A stretch of DNA of 64,000 nt from JAGXQV01 sp964451375 (GCA_964451375.1 CAYVIN010000007.1:24049-88048); one strand, 5' to 3'. Counted from the stretch's first letter, positions 35,952 through 44,849 are shown. Notes: generated by a model from the letters alone, not told the origin. Numbers and translations: made by a program.

Positions 35952-36142
35952 TTATCCGACCAGGGCAATCGCACTATGTGGAAGAAAGGCGGATTTCGCG
36001 CTTTGACCAACCCGCCTCCCCCTTTGCAAAGGGGGATTGAGGGGGATTTCAGCGGTGGCGGCAATTCCACCTTGGGCGAAATCCCCCTACCCCCCATTTC
36101 CAAAGGGCGGAACCACATAGTGCGATTGCCCTGGTTATCCGG
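35952..36142. mobile_element. Second MITE-like element with 22-bp perfect inverted ends and 8-bp target duplication
   Basis: The ends at 35960-35981 and 36113-36134 are perfect 22-base inverted repeats that start CCAGGGCAATCGC. They are flanked by TTATCCGA (35952-35959) and TTATCCGG (36135-36142), a near-perfect eight-base duplication. The centre contains palindromic CCCCCTTTGCAAAGGGGG and a mirrored AAATCCCCCT stretch. No gene is inside. The right-hand duplication contains the stop codon of the toxin gene at 36135-36419, so insertion occurred at the very end of that gene and kept its reading frame. Confidence 0.8.
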
Positions 36143-36419
36143 CTTCGCGCTGGCGGCGGATTGCCAGCACCGTCGCCACATCCGCCTGGGCGTCGTAGGA
36201 ATACAGCGCCACGTAGCCACTCCGTCCGCGCGAAATCAATAATTCGCGATAACCATGATCGCCTTTGCGCCCAACCAGCGGATGATTTTTCAAAACAGCC
36301 AGTCCATCCAGGATCAATTCGCCAGTCGCTACAGCGGCTTCCGGTCAGGACTCCCGCAGAAAGTCGGAAAGGCGCTCGATATCCCGGAACGCTCGTGGGG
36401 CGAAAACCAGACGGGTCAA
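36135..36419 (-). pseudogene. ParE/RelE-type toxin with internal TGA
   Basis: Read from a TTG at 36419, which overlaps the antitoxin stop (TTGA), the frame gives LTRLVFAPRAFRDIERLSDF, then LRES, a TGA at 36347-36345, and continues PEAAVATGELILDGLAVLKN to a typical ParE end RELLISRGRSGYVALY ... VLAIRRQREAG. About 94 codons in all, normal for ParE. The lone nonsense codon would give a 24-residue fragment, so the toxin is inactive unless the base is a sequencing error. The stop codon comes from the target duplication of the adjacent element. Confidence 0.8.
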
Positions 36420-36697
36420 GGTTTTACCGGGTCAGGAGACGCGGGGCGATTGCCGGCCAGCTTGTCGCGAAGATAGGCAAACACCTCGTCGGCATCGTTA
36501 ACCAGCCCGTATTCCGCAACCTCCTGCTCCGCCAGCCGCGCCGAGGCAACGAAATCCTCGCGCCGCTCGAACAAATCGGCCTGGGCAGTCAGCGCTTCGA
36601 CCATGAAAGCATGGGGGGTTTTGCCGGAAATTTCGGCGGCGGAAGCAATCCGCGCCTTGAGTTCAGCGGGCAGCTTCAAGGAAGTGGTAGCGGTCAT
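36416..36697 (-). CDS. ParD/CopG-like ribbon-helix-helix antitoxin
   Basis: 93 residues. The N-terminal ribbon-helix-helix reads TATTSLKLPAELKARIASAA, followed by GKTPHAFMVEALTAQ and a charged C-terminal part that would bind the toxin (REDFVASARLAEQEVAEYG). It is paired in overlapping frame with a broken ParE-type toxin gene. With the toxin dead it is an orphan repressor/antitoxin. Confidence 0.85.
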   Translation of the reverse strand: MTATTSLKLPAELKARIASAAEISGKTPHAFMVEALTAQADLFERREDFVASARLAEQEVAEYGLVNDADEVFAYLRDKLAGNRPASPDPVKP

Positions 36698-36861
36698 TTT
36701 TTGCCCTCCCGGTCAGACAAGAAGGGAGCACCAAAGTAGCACCCGGAAAGCGGCTAGTCAATTTTGGCGGGGGGCAACAAGGAAAAAGGTTTGGGGGAAG
36801 GGCGCGATGTTTCGGCAGCAATTTATTTGCTGCACATACATCTGTAATTGGCGAGGCCAAC

Positions 36862-37236
36862 ATGGCAAACATACTGATTGTCGATGATTCGGATACGGTA
36901 AGAACGCAGCTTAAAAACGATCTGGCAAACGAAGGACACGCCACCTTCGAGGCGTGTAATGGTTTGGAGGGATTGAAACTGGTGGAGGAAAACGCCACCG
37001 ACATCGACTTGATCATCTGCGATGTCAACATGCCCGAAATGGACGGATTGACGATGTGCCGCGAACTCCACAAAACCCCGAACAAAATCCGGGTGATCAT
37101 GCTGACCACCCAGACCAGCGCCGAAATGAAGGCCGAGGGCAAGGAATCCGGGGTGATCGCCTGGGTGGTGAAACCCTATGAGAAGAAAAAACTGATGGGC
37201 GGCGTCGCCAAGGTTCTGGCGCAACCGCGTTGTTGA
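36862..37236 (+). CDS. Single-domain CheY-like response regulator
   Basis: 124 residues, only a receiver domain: acidic pocket DD in ILIVDDSDTVR, phospho-acceptor Asp in DLIICDVNMPEMDG, Thr in MLTTQTS and Lys in VVKPYEKKKL. Such stand-alone regulators act by protein contact, e.g. at the flagellar switch. It is convergent with a YcgR-type flagellar brake gene. Two orphan hybrid-free histidine kinases in the window lack partners; it could serve one of them, but that is only a guess. Confidence 0.93.
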   Translation: MANILIVDDSDTVRTQLKNDLANEGHATFEACNGLEGLKLVEENATDIDLIICDVNMPEMDGLTMCRELHKTPNKIRVIMLTTQTSAEMKAEGKESGVIAWVVKPYEKKKLMGGVAKVLAQPRC

Positions 37237-37237
37237 A

Positions 37238-38113
37238 TTACACCACAAACCCCTCTGCGATGCGTTGATAAACCAGGCAACGCAGGCGCAGTTCGTCGTT
37301 TTCCGGGACTTCGAGGAATTCCACGCCGTGTTCGGTCATCGCGGGTTGGCGGTTTCCCCGCCGCACTTTCATGATCCGCGCAAGCAGGGAAAAATCATGA
37401 TGGTAGCCGTCGGCTTCGGTGTGGAATATCACCTTGATGGTGGAGCCTTCCACGCCCAGCGGCGTGGCGGCGTTGACGCAAGCGCCGGTGGCGCTGAGAT
37501 TGGCCAGGGTCGCGCCGCACATGCCGCCATCGTTTTCCACGCTACACGGCATTTCCGCCTTGGCCCACGGCGCTTTTCGCAAATGCTGGCGCATCACCCT
37601 GGCGGGATAGGACAGATGCAGGTAAGGCGCGGGCCGGTCGCACACCTTGACGATTTCCGAGGAGAAACGATAGATGTTGCGTCCGGTGATCATCCGCACT
37701 TCGACCAGTTCGCCTTCCGCCAGCGCCGCGAGTTGGCGGTGTATGCGCGGAATCGTGACGAGGATGCTGGTATCGCGGATATAGCCCACCAGACGGGTAA
37801 AATAATAGGGCTGACCGGTGCGCCCGATCATGTGTAATTGCACGACTTCCCACATTTGCGGCTTGATGCCTTCGGGCGGAAACATGGCTTCCGGTGGAAA
37901 ATCTTCCTGCAAGTCCCCCGCCGAAAATTCCTCGACCGGCGTTCCCACCTCCCCCACATAGCCTTCCGGCGCACGGAACAATCCCTCCAGCGGATAACCG
38001 GCAGGCAAGGTTTCACCGGCGCGGAACAGGAGATGCCCGCCTTCGTCGTACAAGCCCTCGCGCAAAGGTTGGCCGGGTTCAGCATCCTCGGGGGTGAGTG
38101 GCAGCAGATTCAT
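37238..38113 (-). CDS. YcgR-like PilZ-domain protein (flagellar brake)
   Basis: 291 residues from MNLLPLTPEDAEPG at 38113; a longer frame upstream is recG antisense and is rejected. The N-terminal YcgR-like domain (about 80-170: VQLHMIGRTGQPYYFTRLVG) is followed by a PilZ domain with RVMRQHLR (RxxxR-type) and NLSATGACV (D/NxSxxG), the cyclic-di-GMP binding signature. YcgR proteins slow the flagellum when c-di-GMP is high. It neighbours a CheY-like gene. Confidence 0.82.
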   Translation of the reverse strand: MNLLPLTPEDAEPGQPLREGLYDEGGHLLFRAGETLPAGYPLEGLFRAPEGYVGEVGTPVEEFSAGDLQEDFPPEAMFPPEGIKPQMWEVVQLHMIGRTGQPYYFTRLVGYIRDTSILVTIPRIHRQLAALAEGELVEVRMITGRNIYRFSSEIVKVCDRPAPYLHLSYPARVMRQHLRKAPWAKAEMPCSVENDGGMCGATLANLSATGACVNAATPLGVEGSTIKVIFHTEADGYHHDFSLLARIMKVRRGNRQPAMTEHGVEFLEVPENDELRLRCLVYQRIAEGFVV

Positions 38114-38126
38114 TAAGTAAGCCTCA

Positions 38127-40238
38127 TCAAGCCTTGAGATATTCTTCACGCCCGCCCAGCCAGCGTTCGAGGTGGCGGGCGGCGTGTTCGGGGTAATCGC
38201 GCAGCAACATTTGCGCGGCGTCGCGGGCGTGGTCGAGCAGGTCGGCATCACGTTCCAGATCGGCCACCTTGAGCATCGGCACACCGCTTTGTTTGGCCCC
38301 GAGAAATTCTCCCGGCCCGCGTAATTGCAGATCACGGCGCGCGATTTCGAAGCCGTCGCTGCTGTCATGGATGATTTTCAGGCGTTCGCGGGCGATTTCC
38401 GAAAGCGGTTGCTGATACAGCAGCAGGCACACGCTGGCCGCCGCGCCGCGCCCTACACGCCCGCGCAACTGGTGCAACTGCGAGAGGCCCATCCGCTCGG
38501 CGTGTTCGATCACCATCAAGGAGGCGTTGGGCACGTCCACCCCGACTTCGATGACGGTGGTCGCTACCAGTAGATGCAGGTCGCCGCGTTTGAACGCCGC
38601 CATCACCTCGGCTTTTTCCGCGCCCGGCAGGCGTCCGTGCACCAGCCCGATGTTGAGGTCGGGGAACGTCGCCGAGAGGGTTTCGTAGGTTTCCACGGCG
38701 GTCTTGAGCTGCAAGGCTTCGCGTCTATCAACACCACCTCTCTCCCGTTTTTGGGAGAGAGGTTCCTTGTCCTTCTCCCCCTCGGGGGGAGAGCTAGGAG
38801 AGAGGGTATCTTCAATCAGCGGGCACACCCAATACGCCTGGCGTCCATCCAGACAGGCGGCGCGCACTCGCGTCACCACTTCGTCGCGGCGCACATCGGA
38901 AACCAGCCTGGTCAACACCGGGGTGCGCCCCGGCGGCAGTTCATCGATCACCGACACGTCGAGATCGGCGTAATAACTCATCGACAGGGTACGGGGAATC
39001 GGCGTCGCGCTCATCATCAACTGATGCACCGCAGTACGCCCCTTCTGGCGCAGGGCGAGGCGCTGGTGGACGCCGAAGCGGTGCTGTTCGTCGATGACCG
39101 CCAGCGCCAGATTGTCGAATTCAACTTGATCCTGAAACAGCGCGTGAGTCCCCACTACCAGCTTTGCCTCGCCACTGGCGGCCTGTTCCAGCGCGGCGCG
39201 TTTTTCTTTGGCGGACAAACGCGAAGCCAGCCAGACGGTTTTTACCCCAAGTTGCTCCAGCCACCCGGCGAGTTTCAGGTAATGCTGCTCGGCGAGGATT
39301 TCGGTGGGGGCCATGATTGCCGCCTGATAGCCGTTTTCGATGGCCTGCAAAGCCGCCAGCGCGGCGACGGCGGTTTTGCCGCTGCCCACGTCGCCTTGCA
39401 GGAGGCGCTGCATGGGATGGGGCTGCGCCAGATCGCGGCGAATTTCGCCGAGCACCCGGCTTTGCGCGCCGGTCAAGGCAAACGGCAGCACCTTCTTCAG
39501 GAAAGTCTCGGTCAAGGCGCCCGGTGCAGCGAACTTGGGCGCGTCGAAACTGCGGCGGCGCTGGTAATGCTGGCGCATGGAAAGCTGCTGGGCGAGCAAT
39601 TCGTCGAAAGCCAGACGCCGCCAGGCGGGATGGCTGCGCTCCACCAGCGCGTTCTGGGATGCCTCGGGCGGCGGGCGATGCAAATACGCCAGACTGGCCG
39701 CGAATCCGCCCAGTTCAAGGCGCTCCAGCAATTCATCGGGCAAGGTTTCGGCGGGGGCTTCATCGTCCAGCGCGGCGAGGATAAGTTTGCGCAAGTTATC
39801 CTGGGAAAGCCCGGCTGTCGTGGGGTAGATTGGGGTAAGCGCTTCGGCGAGCGGCGCTTCCTCGCCCACCACACGATAACGCGGATGCACCATTTCCAGG
39901 CCATGGTAGCCGTGACGCACCTCGCCCAGCGCGCGCACCGTCTTGCCCTCGGCAAGGCTTTTCAACTGGCTGGGGTAAAAATGCAGGAAACGCAGGAACA
40001 ATGACCCGCCGCCATCCTCGATCTGGCATATCAGCGCCTTGCGCGGACGGTACTGGGCCTCGCAAAGCACCACGCGCCCCTCGACCTGCACGGTCTGACC
40101 GAACGGCGCATCGGCAATCGGATAGAGGTGGGTTTCGTCTTCGTAACGCAGCGGCAGATGCAGGAGCAGGTCGAAGCGCCGCTGGATACCCAGCTTGGCG
40201 AGCTTCTCGCGAAGGGCTTTGCCGATTTTCCAGGTCAT
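38127..40238 (-). CDS. recG: ATP-dependent DNA helicase RecG, with an in-frame repeat insertion
   Basis: 703 residues, about 20-25 longer than usual. Wedge domain at the N-terminus; helicase motifs LLQGDVGSGKTAVAALAAL (Walker A), VIDEQHRFG (DEQH), MSATPIPRTL, and HGRLPGAEKAEVM, TTVIEVGVDVPNA, HQLRGRVGRG in the second lobe. RecG reverses stalled forks and processes branched DNA. At about residues 478-501, after VCPLIEDT, a low-complexity stretch (LSPSSPPEGEKDKEPLSQKR) is encoded by a palindromic G/C repeat (38737-38806). It lies between helicase motifs where RecG tolerates loops. Confidence 0.95.
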   Translation of the reverse strand: MTWKIGKALREKLAKLGIQRRFDLLLHLPLRYEDETHLYPIADAPFGQTVQVEGRVVLCEAQYRPRKALICQIEDGGGSLFLRFLHFYPSQLKSLAEGKTVRALGEVRHGYHGLEMVHPRYRVVGEEAPLAEALTPIYPTTAGLSQDNLRKLILAALDDEAPAETLPDELLERLELGGFAASLAYLHRPPPEASQNALVERSHPAWRRLAFDELLAQQLSMRQHYQRRRSFDAPKFAAPGALTETFLKKVLPFALTGAQSRVLGEIRRDLAQPHPMQRLLQGDVGSGKTAVAALAALQAIENGYQAAIMAPTEILAEQHYLKLAGWLEQLGVKTVWLASRLSAKEKRAALEQAASGEAKLVVGTHALFQDQVEFDNLALAVIDEQHRFGVHQRLALRQKGRTAVHQLMMSATPIPRTLSMSYYADLDVSVIDELPPGRTPVLTRLVSDVRRDEVVTRVRAACLDGRQAYWVCPLIEDTLSPSSPPEGEKDKEPLSQKRERGGVDRREALQLKTAVETYETLSATFPDLNIGLVHGRLPGAEKAEVMAAFKRGDLHLLVATTVIEVGVDVPNASLMVIEHAERMGLSQLHQLRGRVGRGAAASVCLLLYQQPLSEIARERLKIIHDSSDGFEIARRDLQLRGPGEFLGAKQSGVPMLKVADLERDADLLDHARDAAQMLLRDYPEHAARHLERWLGGREEYLKA
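38737..38806. repeat. Palindromic repeat inserted in frame in recG
   Basis: CCTCTCTCCC-GTTTTT-GGGAGAGAGG (38737-38762) is a perfect ten-base stem, followed by CTCCCCCTCGGGGGGAG. The whole stretch is of the same G/C-rich palindrome type as intergenic repeats here and adds about 24 codons. Confidence 0.7.
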
Positions 40239-40249
40239 GAGGAGTGGCT

Positions 40250-40311
40250 GTAGGAGCGACCTCCCGGTCGCGATAAGTATCTGCTGATCGCGGCCGGGAG
40301 GTCGCTCCTAC
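40250..40311. repeat. REP-type palindrome between ridA and recG
   Basis: GTAGGAGCGACCTCCCGG (40250-40267) and its exact complement (40294-40311) flank a short loop. The GTAGGAGCG start is typical of REP sequences spread by RAYT transposases in Pseudomonas and relatives. Read on the minus strand it lies between ridA and recG and may end transcription. Confidence 0.8.
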
Positions 40312-40318
40312 GTCCGAT

Positions 40319-40699
40319 TCATTCCGTCACCAACACCGCATCCATTTCCACCAGCGCGCCGCGCGGCAGCTCCTTGACGCCCACGGCGGCGCGCGCCGGG
40401 TAGGGCTGGTCGAAATATTTGGCCATGGTTTCGTTGACCTTGGCGAAGTTGGTAAGGTCAGTGAGATAGACATTGAGTTTGACCGTCGCGTTGAGTCCCA
40501 CTCCAGCGGCATTGGCAACCGCGCCGAGGTTGAGAAAGACCTGTTCGATCTGGGCGTCGATGCCGTCCTTCATCAACATGGTCTGCGGGTCGAGGCCGAT
40601 CTGCCCGGACAAATACACGGTATCGCCGACTTTCACGCCTTGCGAATACGTGCCGATGGCGGCAGGTGCATTGGGGGTGGAGAGGATTTCTTTGGGCAT
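40319..40699 (-). CDS. ridA: RidA-family enamine/imine deaminase
   Basis: 126 residues. Begins MPKEILSTPNAPAAIGTYSQ; the core VYLSGQIGLDP, NLGAVANAAG and the C-terminal YPARAAVGVKELPRGALVEM with the conserved Arg and Glu define the family. RidA removes reactive 2-aminoacrylate made by PLP enzymes. In betaproteobacteria it is often found near spoT and recG, as here. It is well conserved with nothing unusual. Confidence 0.95.
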   Translation of the reverse strand: MPKEILSTPNAPAAIGTYSQGVKVGDTVYLSGQIGLDPQTMLMKDGIDAQIEQVFLNLGAVANAAGVGLNATVKLNVYLTDLTNFAKVNETMAKYFDQPYPARAAVGVKELPRGALVEMDAVLVTE

Positions 40700-40727
40700 C
40701 GCTAAATTCCTTAACTAAACATTAAAC

Positions 40728-41804
40728 CTAAAACAATTCGATTTCGCTCTCGTAGTGTTCACCGCCGAGGACGCCTTCCTCAATGAGTTTTTCGTATGAA
40801 CACACCCGGTTGCGCCCGTTCTGCTTTGCGTAGTACAGCGCTTCGTCAGCATGACCCACCACGCTGGCGGGAATTTCATCGGCGCGGATGTGGGTAAATC
40901 CAACACTCACGGTAACTTTGCCGACCTGCGGGAAGTCATAACCTTCCACGGCCTTGCGGAAACGCTCCAGAACGTTCCAGGCATTTTCGTAGGAAGCCGG
41001 TTCCAGCACCACGACGAATTCCTCGCCGCCAAAACGAAATAACCGGTCATTGTGGCGAAACGACTTTTCCATAATGCGCGAGAGCAGCAGCAATACTTCG
41101 TCGCCGTACAAATGACCAAAGCGGTCATTGACGCTCTTGAAAAAATCGATATCAATCACCGCCAGCCAGTGACTCCAATCGGGATTCGAGTGGCGGCGAC
41201 GCAACGGAATTTTCTTGCCATCGTCAGCGTTGCGGTACGACGAGGTAATCTTGGCGATATTGTTGTCGAAGGTCTTGCGGTTAAGCAGCCCGGTCAGGGT
41301 ATCGCGCTCGCTGTCATCGAGAATGGACAGGTAGTTATGGTAAATCTTGAGGAACCCGTCAACCAACTTGTGGTTGACTTCGTCGTGGTTGTGGCTGTCG
41401 ATTTCGAGAAAGCCCACCACGCTGTCATTTCCCCCGAATACCGGATAAAGGAACACATTACACAACGCTTCCCCACAATCGCACGGGGCTTTCACCATTT
41501 GCCCACGGTCCAGGCAAGCCAGGAATTCAGGCAAGGTATCGAGCAGGAGCGAGGAGTCTTCGTCTTCAAATTCGGCGTTGTCGAGAAAGTATTCCTCGTG
41601 CTCGAAGCGCACCAGCGGCGTCAGGTGGCGGGTGTTCTGGATGTAATGAATCTTGTGCAGGACGATCTTGCGCGAGCCGATCAGTTCATGCAGTGTTTTT
41701 ACCAGGCTCAGTTCGAGGGAATCGCGGTCGCGCTGTCCGGTAATTTGCACTACCGATTCGAGCAGGCTGTCGCTGGTGCGGTTTAATCGATTGCTGGCGT
41801 TCAT
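40728..41804 (-). CDS. Diguanylate cyclase (GGDEF) with GAF-like N-terminus
   Basis: 358 residues. The first 170 residues look like a GAF-type sensor (LVKTLHELIGSRKIVLHKIH, CDCGEALCNVFLYPVFGG), with a Cys cluster CDCGEALC that could bind a metal. The GGDEF domain (about 180-345) carries DTLTGLLNRKTFD, VIDIDFFKSVNDRFGH and the active-site GGEEF, so it should make cyclic di-GMP. The gene is ten bases from spoT on the same strand. Together with the HD-GYP and PilZ proteins it gives make, break and sense functions for c-di-GMP in one window. Confidence 0.92.
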   Translation of the reverse strand: MNASNRLNRTSDSLLESVVQITGQRDRDSLELSLVKTLHELIGSRKIVLHKIHYIQNTRHLTPLVRFEHEEYFLDNAEFEDEDSSLLLDTLPEFLACLDRGQMVKAPCDCGEALCNVFLYPVFGGNDSVVGFLEIDSHNHDEVNHKLVDGFLKIYHNYLSILDDSERDTLTGLLNRKTFDNNIAKITSSYRNADDGKKIPLRRRHSNPDWSHWLAVIDIDFFKSVNDRFGHLYGDEVLLLLSRIMEKSFRHNDRLFRFGGEEFVVVLEPASYENAWNVLERFRKAVEGYDFPQVGKVTVSVGFTHIRADEIPASVVGHADEALYYAKQNGRNRVCSYEKLIEEGVLGGEHYESEIELF

Positions 41805-41813
41805 TCTAGTTAT

Positions 41814-43931
41814 TTACCCCTTCATCCGGGCAATTCTCACCACTTCCGGCAATTTTCGCAAGCCACGCATCACATTGGCGAGATGGGCGCGATTTTCCAC
41901 CTGGAGCGTAAACAACATGGAGGCGTAGACGCTGCCGTCTTCTTCCTCCATCGCCACGTTGTCGATATTGGAGCCGGCTTCGGCAATGGTGGCGGCGACT
42001 TTCGCCAGCACCCCGCGCTGATTGGCGACCACCAGCTTGATGCCGACATCGAACATTTTTTTGCTGATGGGATCCCATTCCACGTCGAGAAGCTTGTCGG
42101 TGTCGCCGCGCGCCTTGGCGATGCTCGGACAATCGTGGGTATGCACCACCAGCCCCTGGCCCTTTTTGATAAAGCCGATGATGGGGTCGCCGGGAATCGG
42201 ACGACAACATTTGGCGAATTGCACCGCCATGCCTTCCGAACCGCGAATGGTGATCGGGCCGGCGGCCACGGTTTTGCGCTCTTCCGGCAGCGCATCGTGG
42301 AGCGCCAGCAACTGGCGCGCCACCACGATGTTGAGGCGTTTGCCCAGGCCGATGTCGGCAAGGATTTCGCGTTTGCTTTTGCCGGTGTTTTCCCGCAGCA
42401 ATTTGTCCCACTGCAATTCACCGACATCCGCAGCGGTCACACCCAGCGCGCGCAGGGCCTGATTGAGCAGGCGCTCGCCGAGCGTGGCGGATTCCTCGTA
42501 TTGCATGGTTTTGAGGAAATGGCGGATGTGCGAGCGCGCCTTGCCGGTGGCGACAAAATTCAGCCACGACGGATTGGGGTTGCCGTGTGCAGCGGTGATG
42601 ATCTCGACCTGATCGCCATTGCGCAATTCACTGCGCAACGGGGCCAGCTCGTGGTTGATTTTGGCGGCCACGCAACGATTGCCAACATCGGTATGCACCG
42701 TGTACGCGAAATCCACCGGGGTCGCGCCGCGCGGCAGGGCCATGATCTTGCCCTTGGGGGTAAAGACGTAAACCTCTTCGGGAAACAGGTCAACCTTGAT
42801 GTGTTCCAGAAATTCTGCGGCGTCGCCGCTTTCCGACTGGATTTCCAGCAGACTTTGCAGCCACTGGTGAGTCTTCTTGTGCATCTCGTTGACGCCCGGC
42901 TCACCGCTTTTGTAGAGCCAATGCGAGGCCACCCCGGCTTCGGCGATCTTGTGCATGTCCGCGCTACGTATTTGTATCTCGATGGGCGTGGCGAACGGGC
43001 CGAACAGCGTGGTGTGCAATGACTGGTACCCGTTGGCCTTGGGGATTGCGATGTAGTCCTTGAATTTTCCGGGAATCGGCTTGTACAGGGCATGTAACGC
43101 ACCCAGAGCAAGGTAGCAGGTGGGCACATCCTTGACCACCACGCGAAAGCCGTAGATATCGAAGACTTCGGAAAAGGTCAGGGACTTTTCCTGCATCTTT
43201 TTGTAAATGCTGTAGAGATGTTTCTCGCGCCCACTCACCGTGGCCTCGATACCGGCGTCGGCGAGTTTCTGTTTGACCGCCTCCTTGACCTTGGCGACCA
43301 CTTCGCGACGGTTGCCGCGCGCCGTCTTGACGGCTTTTTCGAGCACCTGATAGCGATTGGGATACAGGTACTGGAAACTCAAATCCTCCAGTTCCTGGTA
43401 AATCTTGTTGAGTCCCAGCCGATTCGCGATAGGCGCATAGATTTCCAGCGTCTCGCGGGCGATGCGCAGGCGTTTGTCCTCACGCATGGCGTTGAGGGTG
43501 CGCATGTTGTGCAGGCGGTCGGCGAGTTTGACCAGAATGACCCGCACGTCGCGCGCCATCGCCAACAACATCTTGCGGAAATTTTCAGCCTGGGCGTGTG
43601 CCTCGGTCTTGAAGGCCAGCTTGTCGAGTTTGGAAACGCCGTCTACCAGGTCGGCAACCTGTTTGCCGAATTTTGCGGCGATGTCCGGCTTGGAAACCGC
43701 CGTATCTTCCAGAACGTCGTGGAGCAGCCCGGCAATCAGGGCCTGATCGTCAAGACGCCAATCGGCAAGTATGGACGCCACCGCCAACGGATGGGAAATG
43801 TACGGCTCGCCGCTCAGCCGCATCTGCCCTTCATGGGCGGACTTGCTGAGTTCAAAAGCTGCCTGTACTTGTGCGATGTCCTCCGGTTTGAGGTAGGAAA
43901 GCTGGGCGGTCAGCTCGGAGAGGTCGGACAT
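41814..43931 (-). CDS. spoT: Bifunctional (p)ppGpp synthetase/hydrolase
   Basis: 705 residues. Order: HD hydrolase (about 25-170, GLLHDVLEDT and the catalytic HD), synthetase domain (about 230-350, YDIYGFRVVV-type and GYQSLHTTLFGP), TGS (VYVFTPKGKIMALPRGATPV), a helical/zinc-finger part with KCCRPIPGDPIIGF, and a C-terminal ACT domain (AKVAATIAEAGSNIDNV). It sets the level of the stringent-response alarmone. It lies downstream of gmk and rpoZ, the conserved gmk-rpoZ-spoT order of proteobacteria. Confidence 0.97.
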   Translation of the reverse strand: MSDLSELTAQLSYLKPEDIAQVQAAFELSKSAHEGQMRLSGEPYISHPLAVASILADWRLDDQALIAGLLHDVLEDTAVSKPDIAAKFGKQVADLVDGVSKLDKLAFKTEAHAQAENFRKMLLAMARDVRVILVKLADRLHNMRTLNAMREDKRLRIARETLEIYAPIANRLGLNKIYQELEDLSFQYLYPNRYQVLEKAVKTARGNRREVVAKVKEAVKQKLADAGIEATVSGREKHLYSIYKKMQEKSLTFSEVFDIYGFRVVVKDVPTCYLALGALHALYKPIPGKFKDYIAIPKANGYQSLHTTLFGPFATPIEIQIRSADMHKIAEAGVASHWLYKSGEPGVNEMHKKTHQWLQSLLEIQSESGDAAEFLEHIKVDLFPEEVYVFTPKGKIMALPRGATPVDFAYTVHTDVGNRCVAAKINHELAPLRSELRNGDQVEIITAAHGNPNPSWLNFVATGKARSHIRHFLKTMQYEESATLGERLLNQALRALGVTAADVGELQWDKLLRENTGKSKREILADIGLGKRLNIVVARQLLALHDALPEERKTVAAGPITIRGSEGMAVQFAKCCRPIPGDPIIGFIKKGQGLVVHTHDCPSIAKARGDTDKLLDVEWDPISKKMFDVGIKLVVANQRGVLAKVAATIAEAGSNIDNVAMEEEDGSVYASMLFTLQVENRAHLANVMRGLRKLPEVVRIARMKG

Positions 43932-43994
43932 TTAACGGGGAATGGGGGAAGGGTCAGGGACGTGGATATGCCGGCCTGCGCCCTGCCCTGGGAA

Positions 43995-44201
43995 TTACGC
44001 TCGACCGCGATTGAGAATTTCCATGCCCACCTTGCCCTGGGCGATTTCACGCAGGGCAATAACGGTCGGCTTGTCGCGGTTTGGCTCGACCAGCGGTGTT
44101 GCGCCGGTCGCCAGCTGGCGGGCGCGGTAGGTGGCGCACAGAGCCAGCTCGAAGCGGTTGGGGATGAGTTTCAGACAGTCATCGACGGTAATACGAGCCA
44201 T
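43995..44201 (-). CDS. rpoZ: RNA polymerase omega subunit
   Basis: 68 residues, normal size. MARITVDDCLKLIPNRFELA is the conserved start and RDKPTVIALREIAQGKV the conserved core. Omega helps assemble RNA polymerase and forms part of the ppGpp site. It is placed between gmk and spoT, as expected. Confidence 0.96.
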   Translation of the reverse strand: MARITVDDCLKLIPNRFELALCATYRARQLATGATPLVEPNRDKPTVIALREIAQGKVGMEILNRGRA

Positions 44202-44237
44202 GCTATTTCCTTCACTAAAAGTTCGGACGAATTTCGC

Positions 44238-44849
44238 CTATTTCATGTTTCCGATTTTTTCCGCGTGGCGGGCAAGCTGCCGCGCCATCGTCAGACGCTG
44301 GGCGCGGACTACCGCACACAACTCCTGCAACGCCGTATCGAAAAGGTCGTTGATGATAACATAATCGAACTCCTCGACATGGCGGATATCCTCCCGCGCT
44401 GCGGCAAGACGCCGGGCAATCACCTCTTCGGCATCGGATGCCCGGCCCGTCAGGCGCTGGGTGAGCACCTCCAGGGACGGCGGCAAAATGAAAATGCCGA
44501 TGGCTTCCGGGAATATCCGCCGCACCTGCGCCGCACCCTGCCAGTCGATTTCCAGCAGAATATCGGCGCCGCTGGCGATGATGTTCTCGATCCACGATTG
44601 CGAAGTGCCGTAACGATTGCCGTAAACCTCGGCGCTCTCCAGAAAATCGCCGCGATGCAACATATCGAGAAAGGTCTTTTCGTCGATGAAATGGTAGTCC
44701 TTGCCGTTCACCTCACCGGGCCGCGGCCCGCGCGTGGTATAGGAAACCGACAGTTGTACGCCCTTGTCGGCCTCCAGCAGCGCCCTCACCAGGCTGGTTT
44801 TCCCCGCGCCGGACGGCGCAGTAACGATGTAGATATTGCCTTTGTCCAT
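44238..44849 (-). CDS. gmk: Guanylate kinase
   Basis: 203 residues. P-loop VTAPSGAGKTSLVRALLE, GMP-binding SVSYTTRGPRPGEVNGKDY and FLESAEVYGNRYGTS, and a C-terminal lid region. It phosphorylates GMP to GDP. It is the first gene of the gmk-rpoZ-spoT group and 36 bases upstream of rpoZ. Confidence 0.97.
   Translation of the reverse strand: MDKGNIYIVTAPSGAGKTSLVRALLEADKGVQLSVSYTTRGPRPGEVNGKDYHFIDEKTFLDMLHRGDFLESAEVYGNRYGTSQSWIENIIASGADILLEIDWQGAAQVRRIFPEAIGIFILPPSLEVLTQRLTGRASDAEEVIARRLAAAREDIRHVEEFDYVIINDLFDTALQELCAVVRAQRLTMARQLARHAEKIGNMK

Noticed and set aside
37238..38368. A longer YcgR-like frame starting at 38368
   Set aside because: The added residues are encoded opposite the recG 3' end and have no family match.
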